Shown here: piece by piece, positions 27,307 to 36,408 of the stretch | Layout: each line of letters opens with the position of its first letter | Numbering within the stretch: position 1 is the stretch's first letter | Source: an uncultured Collinsella sp. | GTDB lineage: Bacteria > Actinomycetota > Coriobacteriia > Coriobacteriales > Coriobacteriaceae | DNA: 45,131 bases | Reading direction: 5' to 3' | Assembly (NCBI GenBank): GCA_902489945.1 | Contig: CABUBZ010000008.1 | Location: 1-45,131 of the forward strand | Position numbers and translations under genes: made by a program | The notes under the pieces: generated by a model | Seen by the model: the letters and a program-made list of their open reading frames with translations, nothing else | Databases searched by the model: none | Told to the model about the DNA's origin: nothing

Positions 27307-28023
27307 ATGGCAGACGCAGAGAGCAACCTCGTTCCCTCCGAAGCAGCCGACCAGGTCGAGGTCGCGCTCGAGGAGCAGGCCGCAGCCGATGACGGCATCC
27401 TGTACCTCAACGAGTACCAGTACGAAAACGACCTGGTCACCGACTTCGCCCGCCTGGTCGCCTCGCCCAGGCGTCGCGGCTCGCTGTATGTCGCCGCGGC
27501 AGTTGCCGCGCTCATCGGCATCGGCATGCTGGTGGCCGGCGGCAGCTGGATCAAGTTCGGCGTCGTGTTGATCGTGTTCGGCGCCTTTTTGGCCTGGTGG
27601 AGCAAGAACCTGCACCACACGCTCGCCCGCGACTTTATCGACGCCGTCGAGGCCGACGAGTCCATGGGTGGCCGCTATCGCCGCGTCGCCGCCAACGAGG
27701 ACGGCCTGATGGTTTGGGGCAAGAGCGGCAAGTCGCAGTTCTTCCCGTTTGACAAGCTCGACCACGTACTCGACGGCGAGCGCATCTTTGTGGCCATGTT
27801 CGCCGACCAGGGCGTGACGATCCCCAAGGACACCTTCGTCCGTGGCGATGCCGAGCAGTTCGGTCCCTTCCTCAAGGCCCGCATCAACAAAAAACTCCGC
27901 ATCGAGACCAAGAAGAAGAAAATGAAGGCCGAGAAGGCCGCCGCCGAGGCCAAGCAGGGCGACAAGCCCCAGGAGACCAAGGGCAAGCAGCGCAAGCAGA
28001 AGAAGAACAAGAAGAAGCGCTAG
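27307..28023 (+). CDS. YcxB-like membrane protein
   Basis: Protein of 238 aa with an acidic N terminus (1-35), two adjacent membrane helices (about 60-78 and 82-99), a beta-rich domain resembling the YcxB C-terminal domain (about 115-190; VAANEDGLMVWGKSGKSQFFPFDKLDHV) and a Lys-rich tail (194-238). Function is unknown for this family. AGGAG and AAAGAG lie upstream of the ATG. It is divergent from dnaX and precedes the kinase cluster on the same strand, but a promoter and 148 bases separate them, so it is probably independent. Confidence 0.72.
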   Translation: MADAESNLVPSEAADQVEVALEEQAAADDGILYLNEYQYENDLVTDFARLVASPRRRGSLYVAAAVAALIGIGMLVAGGSWIKFGVVLIVFGAFLAWWSKNLHHTLARDFIDAVEADESMGGRYRRVAANEDGLMVWGKSGKSQFFPFDKLDHVLDGERIFVAMFADQGVTIPKDTFVRGDAEQFGPFLKARINKKLRIETKKKKMKAEKAAAEAKQGDKPQETKGKQRKQKKNKKKR

Positions 28024-28060
28024 GCCGGACGCAGGGTCCAGACCCCAGACGGAGCTTAAA

Positions 28061-28091
28061 TTGAATGTCGCCCACCCGAGCGTGCTACACT
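28061..28091 (+). promoter_or_regulatory. Probable promoter of the kinase/cell-wall cluster
   Basis: TTGAAT (28061-28066) and TACACT (28086-28091) are 19 bp apart, slightly long, but the -10 is extended (TGC directly before it). It lies 80 bases before the first kinase gene. Confidence 0.45.
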
Positions 28092-28171
28092 AGCAGCATC
28101 TATGCCACCGCGAACGGCTCGGCTCCGCGCCCGCCACTCGCAAACGAACTTTAAACGCACGAGGGTTGGCC

Positions 28172-30025
28172 ATGCCGCTTTTCTCGCAACATACCGCCCG
28201 GTTCTCGCCGGACGTTCCTTTGGAGGGCACCAGCTCTCGCGAGCTGCTCAAGCGGTACCAGCCGCTCGAGACACTTGCGACCGGCGGTTTTGGCTCCATC
28301 GAGATCTGCCGCGACACGCACCTGCGCCGCCGCGTCGCCATTAAGCGCATCCCCCTTATCAACGGTGCCGGCATGCCCGCCAGCGACATCATGGATGTCC
28401 TGCGCGAGGCGCACACCGCCGCCATGCTTCAACATCCCAATATCGTGCAGGTCATCGACTTTACGCACGACACAGCCTATGCCTACCTGGTTATGGAATA
28501 TGTCGATGGCATGTCGCTGGCCGAGTTTTTGCATCGCGTGGACGGCCACTCACTTACCTTTGACGAGGCCGCGGCCATTGCCGATGCCCTGGGCCAGGCG
28601 CTCACCTTCGCCCATAGTAATGGCGTACTCCACCTGGACATTAAGCCCGCTAACGTGCTCATCGACCACTCGGGCAATGTAAAGCTCACCGACTTTGGCA
28701 TGGCGCGACTGTCGTCCGCCGGTGGCTTTGGCGGCTCGCGCGGCGGCACCATCGGCTACATGCCGCCCGAGCAGCTCGATATCGAGACCGGCACGGTCGA
28801 CGAGCGCGCCGATGTCTTCGCCCTTGCCTGCGTTATCTACGAGGGCCTGTGCGGCAGCGCTCCCTTTATGGCGGCCACGCCCGCCGACTCGCTCGACCGC
28901 ATCATCGGCGGCGCCACCTATCCCAGCGAGCTGATACCACACTTTCCCCCGGGAGCCGAGGCCGCGCTCATGAGCGCGCTCTCCCCCATGCCGCAGGACC
29001 GCCCCAACAGCATCGAGGCATTTTGCGACCAGCTCCTTGCCGGTCTGGGCAGCGTGCGCGAGGGCCGTCGCAGCCTGGAGCAAATGGTTGGCGAGCTTTC
29101 GGATGACGAGCAGGAACTCGACGATATCGAGCCGTCGCACTACGAGGACGACGCCATCGAGGTCGACCCCGCACTCGGCTGGGCGGGCACGCGCTGGAGC
29201 CATGCGCGCGACTACACCATGCGCACTATCTCGGCGCTAACGTGCGGCACCTTTAGCTTTTTGCCGATGCAAACGGCCGGGGTCGCGGCGCTTCCCGGCC
29301 TGGTCATTGCGGCCATCGCGATCGGAGCGGCGGCTGGCCTGGCCCCCCAGATTGGCTCGGCCATCTCGGCTGTGGGCTTTTTGGTGCTCATGGCCAACGC
29401 CACCATGCAGGCGCAGGGCATCCTGTCGATGTTGCCCGTCGCGGTGATCTTTGCCGCCGCCATGTCCGGTTGGTGGATCGCCTGGGGTCGTACCGAGGCT
29501 GCCGCGAGCGCCGCGCTCACCTGTGCGCTCGCGCTTGGCTGTCTGACCGGCAATACCTTCCTGGCAGCTGGGGTCGCCGCCGGCGTCGCATCATTTTGGC
29601 TCGGCCCGGCAAGCGCCGCCGCGGCAACGGGCATGGGCGCGCTTTTTGCCCGTCTGGCCACGGTCGCGCTTTCAGCCGGAGGCGTGCTGGGGCTCGGTAA
29701 CGTTGCCGCAGCGCTGGGAGACCCGCTCCTTTGGGCTGCCTTTGTGCTGGTCGCGGCAACTGCCGCAGCGTCATCCGCGCTGCTCAATGCCCATGCCAAG
29801 CGTGCCGATCAGGGCTCAAACCTTGCCGCAATCGCCGCCATAGCTGTCACCGGCATCGGCTGCGCAGCGGCGTCCTGTCTTGCACACCATATGGAAATTG
29901 CCAGCCTTGCAGCCGCGGTCGTCGCCAAGGCGGCGGTTGCGGGAACCCTATCCTCTATAATCGTTGGGATATGCCTATATTTGCTCGGATACCAAAGAAC
30001 CTATACGGAGAGTGATCTTTCGTGA
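28172..30025 (+). CDS. Ser/Thr protein kinase with polytopic membrane domain
   Basis: Protein of 617 aa. Kinase domain (about 25-300) with glycine loop ATGGFGSI (36-43), K58, DFG (174-176) and GTIGYMPPEQ. The catalytic loop reads HLDIKPANV (154-162): the Asp is kept but the preceding Arg of HRD is Leu, so regulation by activation-loop phosphorylation may differ (non-RD type). An acidic linker (about 300-335) leads to roughly eight hydrophobic helices (about 360-610), with no PASTA repeats. The ATG at 28172 has GAGGG upstream; a TTG six bases earlier is less likely. Its stop overlaps the fhaA start as GTGA. It heads the cell-wall cluster, a position different from pknA in mycobacteria. Confidence 0.86.
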   Translation: MPLFSQHTARFSPDVPLEGTSSRELLKRYQPLETLATGGFGSIEICRDTHLRRRVAIKRIPLINGAGMPASDIMDVLREAHTAAMLQHPNIVQVIDFTHDTAYAYLVMEYVDGMSLAEFLHRVDGHSLTFDEAAAIADALGQALTFAHSNGVLHLDIKPANVLIDHSGNVKLTDFGMARLSSAGGFGGSRGGTIGYMPPEQLDIETGTVDERADVFALACVIYEGLCGSAPFMAATPADSLDRIIGGATYPSELIPHFPPGAEAALMSALSPMPQDRPNSIEAFCDQLLAGLGSVREGRRSLEQMVGELSDDEQELDDIEPSHYEDDAIEVDPALGWAGTRWSHARDYTMRTISALTCGTFSFLPMQTAGVAALPGLVIAAIAIGAAAGLAPQIGSAISAVGFLVLMANATMQAQGILSMLPVAVIFAAAMSGWWIAWGRTEAAASAALTCALALGCLTGNTFLAAGVAAGVASFWLGPASAAAATGMGALFARLATVALSAGGVLGLGNVAAALGDPLLWAAFVLVAATAAASSALLNAHAKRADQGSNLAAIAAIAVTGIGCAAASCLAHHMEIASLAAAVVAKAAVAGTLSSIIVGICLYLLGYQRTYTESDLS

Positions 30026-31035
30026 ACTTCCTGAACATCTTCGAGGACCACGTGGCCGGCATCTTCGGTGCCACCCGTGCCCCGTTCTCCTTTAAGAAGC
30101 TTGCCAAGCAGGCCGCTCGCGACATGGAGGATCAGACTCTGGTGATCAACGGCGTCAACACGGCGCCGGCACTCTATACCATCCTTATCGCCGCCGACGA
30201 CGATCCCATGCTCGCCCCGTTCTACCCCGAGCTTTCGCGCGAGGTCCGCGAGTTTGTGAAGGCGCAGGCCGAAAAGCGCCGCTATGTCTTTGTCGGCGAG
30301 CCCCTCGTGCGCTTTATGATCGATCCGCAGCTGCGCGCCGGCAAGTTCTCGGTCTTTGCCGAGAACGTCGATGCGCCCACGCTCGGCCGCCTGTACGAGG
30401 AAGAGCGCGCCTACCAAAACGGCCTGGGACAGAATAACTCGGCCGCAAGCCGCGCCGCCAGCGCCCCGCGCGCCGGCCAGCAGCAGTTTGCTGCCCCGCA
30501 GCAGCAGCGCCCCGCCGCCATGCCCCAGCAGCAGCCGACGCCTCGCGCCGCCGCTCCCGACCCGCTTGCCGTGGCAGACCCCTTCGCGCCTAGCGTCCCC
30601 GACCCCGCCGCCGCACCCATCCCGGTGCCGCAGACCGTCTCGCGCGACGCGCTTGCCGGCATGGGCGGAGCCGCCGCGACCGGTGCCGCCGTGGGCCTAG
30701 GCGCCGCAGCCGGCATCGCCTCCAACATGGCGAGCACTCGCGCCCCGCAGCGCCCGCTCGCCCAGCTCGTCGACGTCGTGAGCGGCGAGAGCCATAGCAT
30801 CACCTCCGCACAGGTGACCATCGGTCGCGAGCGCTCAGTTTCCGACATTGCCCTGCGCGACCCCAACGTGTCGCGCCGCCACGCCCAGCTCACCTTTACG
30901 GGCTCGGATTGGTCGATCGAGGACCTCAATTCCACCAACGGCACGCTCGTCAACAACCGCCGCATTACGCGCTGCCCGCTGCGCAACGGCGATCTGCTGA
31001 CGTTTGGCCTGAGCACCTTTGAATTTAGGGGATAG
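30022..31035 (+). CDS. fhaA: FhaA-like protein (DUF3662 plus FHA)
   Basis: Protein of 337 aa. The N-terminal domain (1 to about 135) is the DUF3662/FhaA_N type (FEDHVAGIFGATRAPFSFKKLAKQ begins it). A low-complexity Gln/Pro/Ala linker (136-245) leads to a C-terminal FHA domain (about 248-337) with GRERSVSDI (268-276), SRRHAQ (284-289) and NSTNGT (303-308), so phosphothreonine-binding residues are intact. In mycobacteria FhaA binds phosphorylated MviN and other cell-wall proteins and restrains peptidoglycan synthesis. The start is GTG with GGAGAG upstream, overlapping the kinase stop by four bases. Confidence 0.9.
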   Translation: MNFLNIFEDHVAGIFGATRAPFSFKKLAKQAARDMEDQTLVINGVNTAPALYTILIAADDDPMLAPFYPELSREVREFVKAQAEKRRYVFVGEPLVRFMIDPQLRAGKFSVFAENVDAPTLGRLYEEERAYQNGLGQNNSAASRAASAPRAGQQQFAAPQQQRPAAMPQQQPTPRAAAPDPLAVADPFAPSVPDPAAAPIPVPQTVSRDALAGMGGAAATGAAVGLGAAAGIASNMASTRAPQRPLAQLVDVVSGESHSITSAQVTIGRERSVSDIALRDPNVSRRHAQLTFTGSDWSIEDLNSTNGTLVNNRRITRCPLRNGDLLTFGLSTFEFRG

Positions 31036-31041
31036 TCGCTT

Positions 31042-31458
31042 ATGAACATCGATATCGTCCTTTTTGCAGGCCGCATCGTCCTGGTCGCCCTGCTCTATAT
31101 CTTCCTGTTCGCCGTCATGAAGACCGGCGTGGGACTTGTGCGCGGGCAGCGCCGCGACTCGGCTATCTGGACGATTGATGTGGACAAGGGTCCGCGCGGT
31201 ATCCGCGGCATCCACGTAGACATGCTCGGCCCCGTCATCGTCGGTCGCTCGCCATCTTCGGACATCTGCATCAACGAACCGTTCGTCTCGGCCTCGCATG
31301 CGCGCTTTTCGCTGCAGGGCCCGGCGCTCATCATCGAGGACCTCAACTCGCTTAACGGCACGCTCGTCAACGGCCGCCAGCTCGTGGAGCCCGCGACGCT
31401 GCGTGAGGGCGACGAAGTCCAGATTGGCGACGTGGTCATGAAGGTGAACCGTCGATGA
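31042..31458 (+). CDS. fhaB: FhaB-like membrane-anchored FHA protein
   Basis: Protein of 138 aa with one N-terminal membrane helix (about 5-30) and a C-terminal FHA domain (about 60-138): VGRSPSSDI (67-75), SASHARF (83-89) and NSLNGT (102-107, with Leu where Thr is usual). Length and architecture match mycobacterial FhaB (FipA), which links kinase signalling to division proteins. It starts six bases after fhaA and its stop overlaps the start of the phosphatase gene as ATGA. Confidence 0.9.
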   Translation: MNIDIVLFAGRIVLVALLYIFLFAVMKTGVGLVRGQRRDSAIWTIDVDKGPRGIRGIHVDMLGPVIVGRSPSSDICINEPFVSASHARFSLQGPALIIEDLNSLNGTLVNGRQLVEPATLREGDEVQIGDVVMKVNRR

Positions 31459-33389
31459 TCGACGAGGAGAGCAAGTCCGCAACTATGACCGAGGCACCGG
31501 CCGCCGCCACAGCTGCGCCGGCCCACGCCGCTCCGGCGGGCTCCGCACCCGTGGAGCCCGAGGACACCGTGTTCTCCCTGCCTCTTTCGCATGTAACGCA
31601 TGATATTTCGGATCTCGCCGATAACGAGGACGAAGAGGATGCCGCAGCGGCGCCCATCGGCGCACATGCTGCGGAACAGCCCACAGCGCCCGAAGCAGCC
31701 CCGGCGCCGGCTCACTTTGCAGAGCCCGTCGCCGCGGCAATCAACGAGAGCGCTGCGGTGTTTGCGGCACCCGAGCCCGCCGCGCCGGCGTTTCCCATAG
31801 CCCCGGCATCCGAGGTTGCGCCCGCGTCTACGCCGGCGCCCGAGGCGGGGACATCCCCCGAGGACGGCCCTGCACCCAAGACCCCGCAGCCTGCGCCCGC
31901 AGGCGAGTCCGATGCCGTGGCCGAGCCCGCCGCCCAGTCGCAAAGCACGCCCGCGGCGTCGCACTTTGCGACGCCCGAGCCTATAGACGTCAGCCCGCAA
32001 GACGACGAGTCGACCGCCCGCGTGTCCGAGGAGCCCGACTCCCCGGACACCGGTGATTCCGAATCAAACGCCGAGACCGACACCGTCTCTCCCGGTGACA
32101 CCGCCGAGATCGACGTTGCTGCCGTTGAGGCCAAGCTCAAAGACCCCGGCTCGACCATGAGCTTTGAGCCCCTGACCGAGGAGCGCATCGAGACCGACTC
32201 GACCTATGATGCCGGCACCACCACGCAACTCATGTGGGGCGCCCGCTCCGACGTTGGCTGCGTGCGCCCGCACAATGAGGATTCCTACCTGGTGCAGTCG
32301 CCGCTCTTTTGCGTATGCGACGGCATGGGTGGTCACGCTGCCGGCGAGGTAGCCTCTTCCATCGCCGTCGAGACTATTGCCAAGACGGCCCCACAGTCCG
32401 CCGACGCAGCACGCCTGGCCGCAGCCGTCGAGGCAGCCAACGCCGCCGTAATCGAGGCGGCCCTGAACGGCCTGGGCAAGCCCGGCATGGGCTGCACAGC
32501 CACCTGCGCCTACATCGAAAACGACACGCTCGCCATCGCCCACGTGGGCGACTCTCGCGCCTATCTGCTCCACGAGGGCACGCTCATCCGCGTGACCCGC
32601 GACCACTCCTACGTGGAGGAGCTCGTGGACGCCGGCGAGATCACGGCAGACGAGGCTCGCGTCCACCCCAACCGTTCGGTCATCACCCGCGCGCTGGGCT
32701 CGGACCCCGCCATGTATGCCGACCACTTCACTCTGCATATCGAGGAAGGCGACCGCCTGATCCTGTGCTCCGACGGCCTTTCGAGCATGATTCCCGATAG
32801 CGATATCGAGAACATCGCCACTCAGTCCTCAACCGCGCAAATCTGCGTCGACAACCTAGTGGACGCGGCGCTTGCCGCCGGCGGCCACGACAACGTGACC
32901 GTAGTAGTCGTTGACCTGGTTGACGATGGCGTTATGCGCGAGGCGCAACGCGTGCGTCGCCGCAACGTTACCATCGCCGCCATCCTGGCCCTCGTCTTTG
33001 TGCTGGCAGCTGGCATCTGGGCCTACACGGGTGTCACCGGCTCGTACTACCTGGGTACCTACCAGGGCAATGTCGCCGTCTGGCGCGGCCTGCCCGGCAA
33101 GCCACTCGGACTCAAGCTCCACTGGCTCGAAAGCGAAACCAGCATCAAGCTGTCCGACCTGCCCGAAGACACGCAAAACCGCCTCAAGGCGGGCATTCCG
33201 CAAACAAGTGTCGACGATGCGCAGGACACGATATCCAAGTACCGCCACCAGATCGACGAGGAGCAGACCCGCCAGGTGATCGACGCGCAAACGATTCGCG
33301 ACAACACCAATCAGGGATCGACCTCCGAATCAGATTCCGAGAAAACCGCCGAACAGTCCGCCGAGGCCGAAGCCTCCGATAAGAATTAG
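31455..33389 (+). CDS. pstP: PP2C-family Ser/Thr phosphatase, PstP-like, with long N-terminal extension
   Basis: Membrane phosphatase of 644 aa that should reverse the action of the kinases in this cluster. Catalytic motifs are RPHNED (271-276), DGMGGH (289-294), VGDSRAY (364-370), SDGLSS (439-444) and GGHDN (476-480), giving the metal-binding aspartates. One membrane helix (about 505-525) and an extracytoplasmic tail (530-644) follow. Family members usually begin with the phosphatase domain; here about 255 residues of acidic Ala/Pro-rich sequence precede it, rich in Ser and Thr, which may be a phosphorylation or interaction segment. Its start overlaps fhaB. Confidence 0.92.
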   Translation: MIDEESKSATMTEAPAAATAAPAHAAPAGSAPVEPEDTVFSLPLSHVTHDISDLADNEDEEDAAAAPIGAHAAEQPTAPEAAPAPAHFAEPVAAAINESAAVFAAPEPAAPAFPIAPASEVAPASTPAPEAGTSPEDGPAPKTPQPAPAGESDAVAEPAAQSQSTPAASHFATPEPIDVSPQDDESTARVSEEPDSPDTGDSESNAETDTVSPGDTAEIDVAAVEAKLKDPGSTMSFEPLTEERIETDSTYDAGTTTQLMWGARSDVGCVRPHNEDSYLVQSPLFCVCDGMGGHAAGEVASSIAVETIAKTAPQSADAARLAAAVEAANAAVIEAALNGLGKPGMGCTATCAYIENDTLAIAHVGDSRAYLLHEGTLIRVTRDHSYVEELVDAGEITADEARVHPNRSVITRALGSDPAMYADHFTLHIEEGDRLILCSDGLSSMIPDSDIENIATQSSTAQICVDNLVDAALAAGGHDNVTVVVVDLVDDGVMREAQRVRRRNVTIAAILALVFVLAAGIWAYTGVTGSYYLGTYQGNVAVWRGLPGKPLGLKLHWLESETSIKLSDLPEDTQNRLKAGIPQTSVDDAQDTISKYRHQIDEEQTRQVIDAQTIRDNTNQGSTSESDSEKTAEQSAEAEASDKN

Positions 33390-33405
33390 AAAGGGAGTGC
33401 CGCTT

Positions 33406-36276
33406 ATGAGTCGCCGCAACACCGAGCTGCTCTTGCTCATCGCCTCGGCGTTCCCCGTCATCCTGCTGTATGCGATGTACGTCCTCACCGCGGGCGCTGC
33501 CATCTCCTTTGAGACGCTCGCCGTACCGATCGGCCTCTTTGCCGCCTTTGCCGCGGCACATATCGCCGTGCGCATCTTGGCGCCCGGTGCCGACCCCGCC
33601 ATCCTGCCCATCGTATTTATACTTTCGGGCATCGGCATCACGTTCGTGACGCGTCTCGCCCCCGCTCTCGCCATCTCACAGCTCATCATCCTGTTTGTCT
33701 CGGTGGCGCTGATGGTGGGAACGCTTGCACTGGTCAAAAACCTCGACGTGGTCATGCGCTACAAGTACACCTTTGGCATTATCGGCATCATTCTGCTGAT
33801 GCTGCCTATCTTTATCGGCACCACGATCTCGGGCTCCAAGCTGTGGATTCGCATCGCGGGCTTTACCATCCAGCCTGGCGAGTTCGCCAAGGTCTTTATC
33901 GTCCTGTTCCTGGCCGGCTACTTGGCCGAGAACCGTGAGTTGCTCTCCATCTCCAACCGCAAAATCCTGGGCTTTAAGATCCCTCGCCTGCGACTGCTGC
34001 TGCCGCTGTTTGCCGTGTGGGGTGTGTGCCTGCTCGTCGTCGTCTTCGAACGCGACCTGGGTTCGGCCGTGCTGTTCTACACCATCTTCTTGCTGATGCT
34101 CTACGTTGCCACCGGACGATTCTCGTATGTCGTTATCGGCCTTGCGCTCTTGGCCGTTGGAGCCGTGGGCGCCTACAAGTTCCTGTCGCACGTTCAGGTG
34201 CGTTTCCAGGTTTGGGTCGATCCGTTTAAGGACGCCCAGGGCCAGGGCTACCAGATCGTCCAGTCGCTCTTCTCGCTTGCCGATGGCGGTCTGGTCGGTG
34301 TTGGCATCGGCAACGGCATGGCCAACAACATCCCTGTCGTCGAGTCCGACTTTATCTTCTCGGCTATCGGCGAGGAGATGGGCCTTTTGGGCGGCGGCGC
34401 CGTGCTCATCCTGTTTATGCTCTTTGCCGTGCGTGGCCTCACCACGGCTGCCCGCGCTAAATCCGACCTCGCCGCCTTTAGTGCCACAGGCCTTACGGCC
34501 GCCATCAGCTTCCAGGCCTTCTTGATCGTTGGCGGCGTAACCCGCCTGATCCCGCTGACCGGCGTCACCCTGCCCTTTATGAGCCAGGGCGGCTCCTCGC
34601 TGCTGGCGAGCTTTATCATCGTCGCGCTCCTGCTGCGCGCCGGTGACGAGGCTACCGGACGCGAGGCCGAGCTTACCGGCACCGGCACCATGGCCGCCAT
34701 CACCGATGATCAGGTCGCATCTGCCGCCGCCCCGACGGGCACGCGCTTTGCCACCTCGTCTTCCTACGGCAGCGGCAGCCATTCCGTCGGCTCGCGCATG
34801 CGACGTCGCCTGCTCGACACGCCTGAATCCGGTGTGCTCGGCCGCGTTGCGCTCGCCAACCGTCTAACCCGCGCGGTGCTCGCCTTTACGGCGCTGTTCG
34901 CCATCCTTATCGGCAACCTCACCTATGTCCAGGTCATTAAGGCCAAGGACTATCAGGACATGCCGACCAACAACCACACCATCGCCCGCTCCAAGTACAT
35001 CCAGCGCGGCTCCATCATCACGTCCGACGGCGTGACTCTGGCCGAGTCGCTGCAGCAGGAGGACGGCACCTACGTACGCTCCTACCCCAACGGTAACCTG
35101 GCAGCGCACGTGGTTGGCTACGTGAGCCAGCAGTATGGCACCACCGCCATCGAGAGCGTCATGAACGACACGCTCACCGGTTCTAAGGACTACTCCAGCT
35201 GGAACAATGCCATCGCGTCGCTCGCGGGCCAGACCCAGCCGGGCAACACCGCCAAGCTCACCATCGACTCGCGCATCCAGACGGCTGCCGAGCAGGCGCT
35301 CAAGGGCTTTAAGGGCGCTGTAGTGGTCATCGACCCGCGTACCGGCGCGGTGCTCGCATGTGCCAGCTCGCCCACCTACGACAACACCAACATCGATGCC
35401 CTGCTGCAGACGGGCGGCGGCGAGGACGGCTCCATGTACAATCGCGCCATGGACGCGCTGTACACGCCGGGCTCAACGTTTAAGGTCGTTACGCTTTCCG
35501 CGGCACTCGAGACCGGTACCGCCAGCCTTACCAGCACCTACCAGGCGCCCGGCTCCATGGACATCGGCAACGCACCGGTCACCAACTATGCCAACGAGAG
35601 CTACGGTACCATCAGCCTGCAGCAGGCCTTTGCCGTGTCCTCCAACGTCGTCTTTGGCCAGGTGGCCAACGAAGTTGGCGCAAACACGCTCGTGCAGTTT
35701 GCCAACGCCTTTGGCTACGGCCAAAAGCTCGGCCAGGACCTGACCTCCGCGGCCTCCATCATGGCCGACCCGTCGCTCATGACCGAGTGGGAGACCGCCT
35801 GGGCCGGCGCCGGCCAGCCTGTCGGCATGGACCACACGCCCGGCCCGCAGACCACCGTCATGCAAAACGCCGTGATTGCCGCCGCCATCGCTAACAGCGG
35901 CGTGGTCATGGACCCGTACTTTGTAGCCCAGGTACTCGCCCCGGACGGAACCGTAGTCAAGACCACGCAGTCCCGCTCGCTGGGTCAGGCCGTCAGCTCC
36001 GCCACGGCCGACCAGGTCAAGCAGGCCATGCTTGCCGTCGTCCAGTCCGGCACCGGCACCGATGCCCAGATCCCAGGCGTCAAGGTCGCCGGCAAGACCG
36101 GCTCGGCCGAGACTGGCGGCACCAACGTCAACTCGATGTTCGTTGGCTTTGCACCTTACGATTCACCCACGGTCGCCATCTCGGTGGCCTTAGAGGATTA
36201 CGACAAGCATGACGTCAAGGCCGCCAAGATCGCCGGCATCGTCCTGACCGCGGCGCTTGCCGCACAGGGAGCGTGA
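33406..36276 (+). CDS. Natural SEDS glycosyltransferase / class B penicillin-binding protein fusion (RodA-PbpA)
   Basis: One protein of 956 aa joining two enzymes that are normally separate. Residues 1 to about 415 are a RodA/FtsW SEDS polymerase with about ten helices and the conserved ESDFIFSAIGEEMG loop (Asp 315) and FMSQGGSS segment. A linker (415-485) and one membrane helix (about 488-510) lead to a transpeptidase domain with STFK (690-693, nucleophile Ser690), SSN (745-747) and KTG (897-899). The dimerisation/pedestal region is short compared with PBP2. Together they polymerise and crosslink peptidoglycan. The ATG at 33406 has AAGGGAG at good spacing. The base sequence runs through the junction without a stop or frameshift. 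Confidence 0.93.
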   Translation: MSRRNTELLLLIASAFPVILLYAMYVLTAGAAISFETLAVPIGLFAAFAAAHIAVRILAPGADPAILPIVFILSGIGITFVTRLAPALAISQLIILFVSVALMVGTLALVKNLDVVMRYKYTFGIIGIILLMLPIFIGTTISGSKLWIRIAGFTIQPGEFAKVFIVLFLAGYLAENRELLSISNRKILGFKIPRLRLLLPLFAVWGVCLLVVVFERDLGSAVLFYTIFLLMLYVATGRFSYVVIGLALLAVGAVGAYKFLSHVQVRFQVWVDPFKDAQGQGYQIVQSLFSLADGGLVGVGIGNGMANNIPVVESDFIFSAIGEEMGLLGGGAVLILFMLFAVRGLTTAARAKSDLAAFSATGLTAAISFQAFLIVGGVTRLIPLTGVTLPFMSQGGSSLLASFIIVALLLRAGDEATGREAELTGTGTMAAITDDQVASAAAPTGTRFATSSSYGSGSHSVGSRMRRRLLDTPESGVLGRVALANRLTRAVLAFTALFAILIGNLTYVQVIKAKDYQDMPTNNHTIARSKYIQRGSIITSDGVTLAESLQQEDGTYVRSYPNGNLAAHVVGYVSQQYGTTAIESVMNDTLTGSKDYSSWNNAIASLAGQTQPGNTAKLTIDSRIQTAAEQALKGFKGAVVVIDPRTGAVLACASSPTYDNTNIDALLQTGGGEDGSMYNRAMDALYTPGSTFKVVTLSAALETGTASLTSTYQAPGSMDIGNAPVTNYANESYGTISLQQAFAVSSNVVFGQVANEVGANTLVQFANAFGYGQKLGQDLTSAASIMADPSLMTEWETAWAGAGQPVGMDHTPGPQTTVMQNAVIAAAIANSGVVMDPYFVAQVLAPDGTVVKTTQSRSLGQAVSSATADQVKQAMLAVVQSGTGTDAQIPGVKVAGKTGSAETGGTNVNSMFVGFAPYDSPTVAISVALEDYDKHDVKAAKIAGIVLTAALAAQGA

Positions 36277-36408
36277 TGCCCATGATCGAATCGGACACCC
36301 GAGGCGCGCCGCGGCCGAAGAGTTAGCGGCAACGCGCCACACGGCCCCAGCGGCCACATCATAGGTACTACACACATCGTTGAGCGAATAGTTATGTTAG
36401 GAGCAGGA

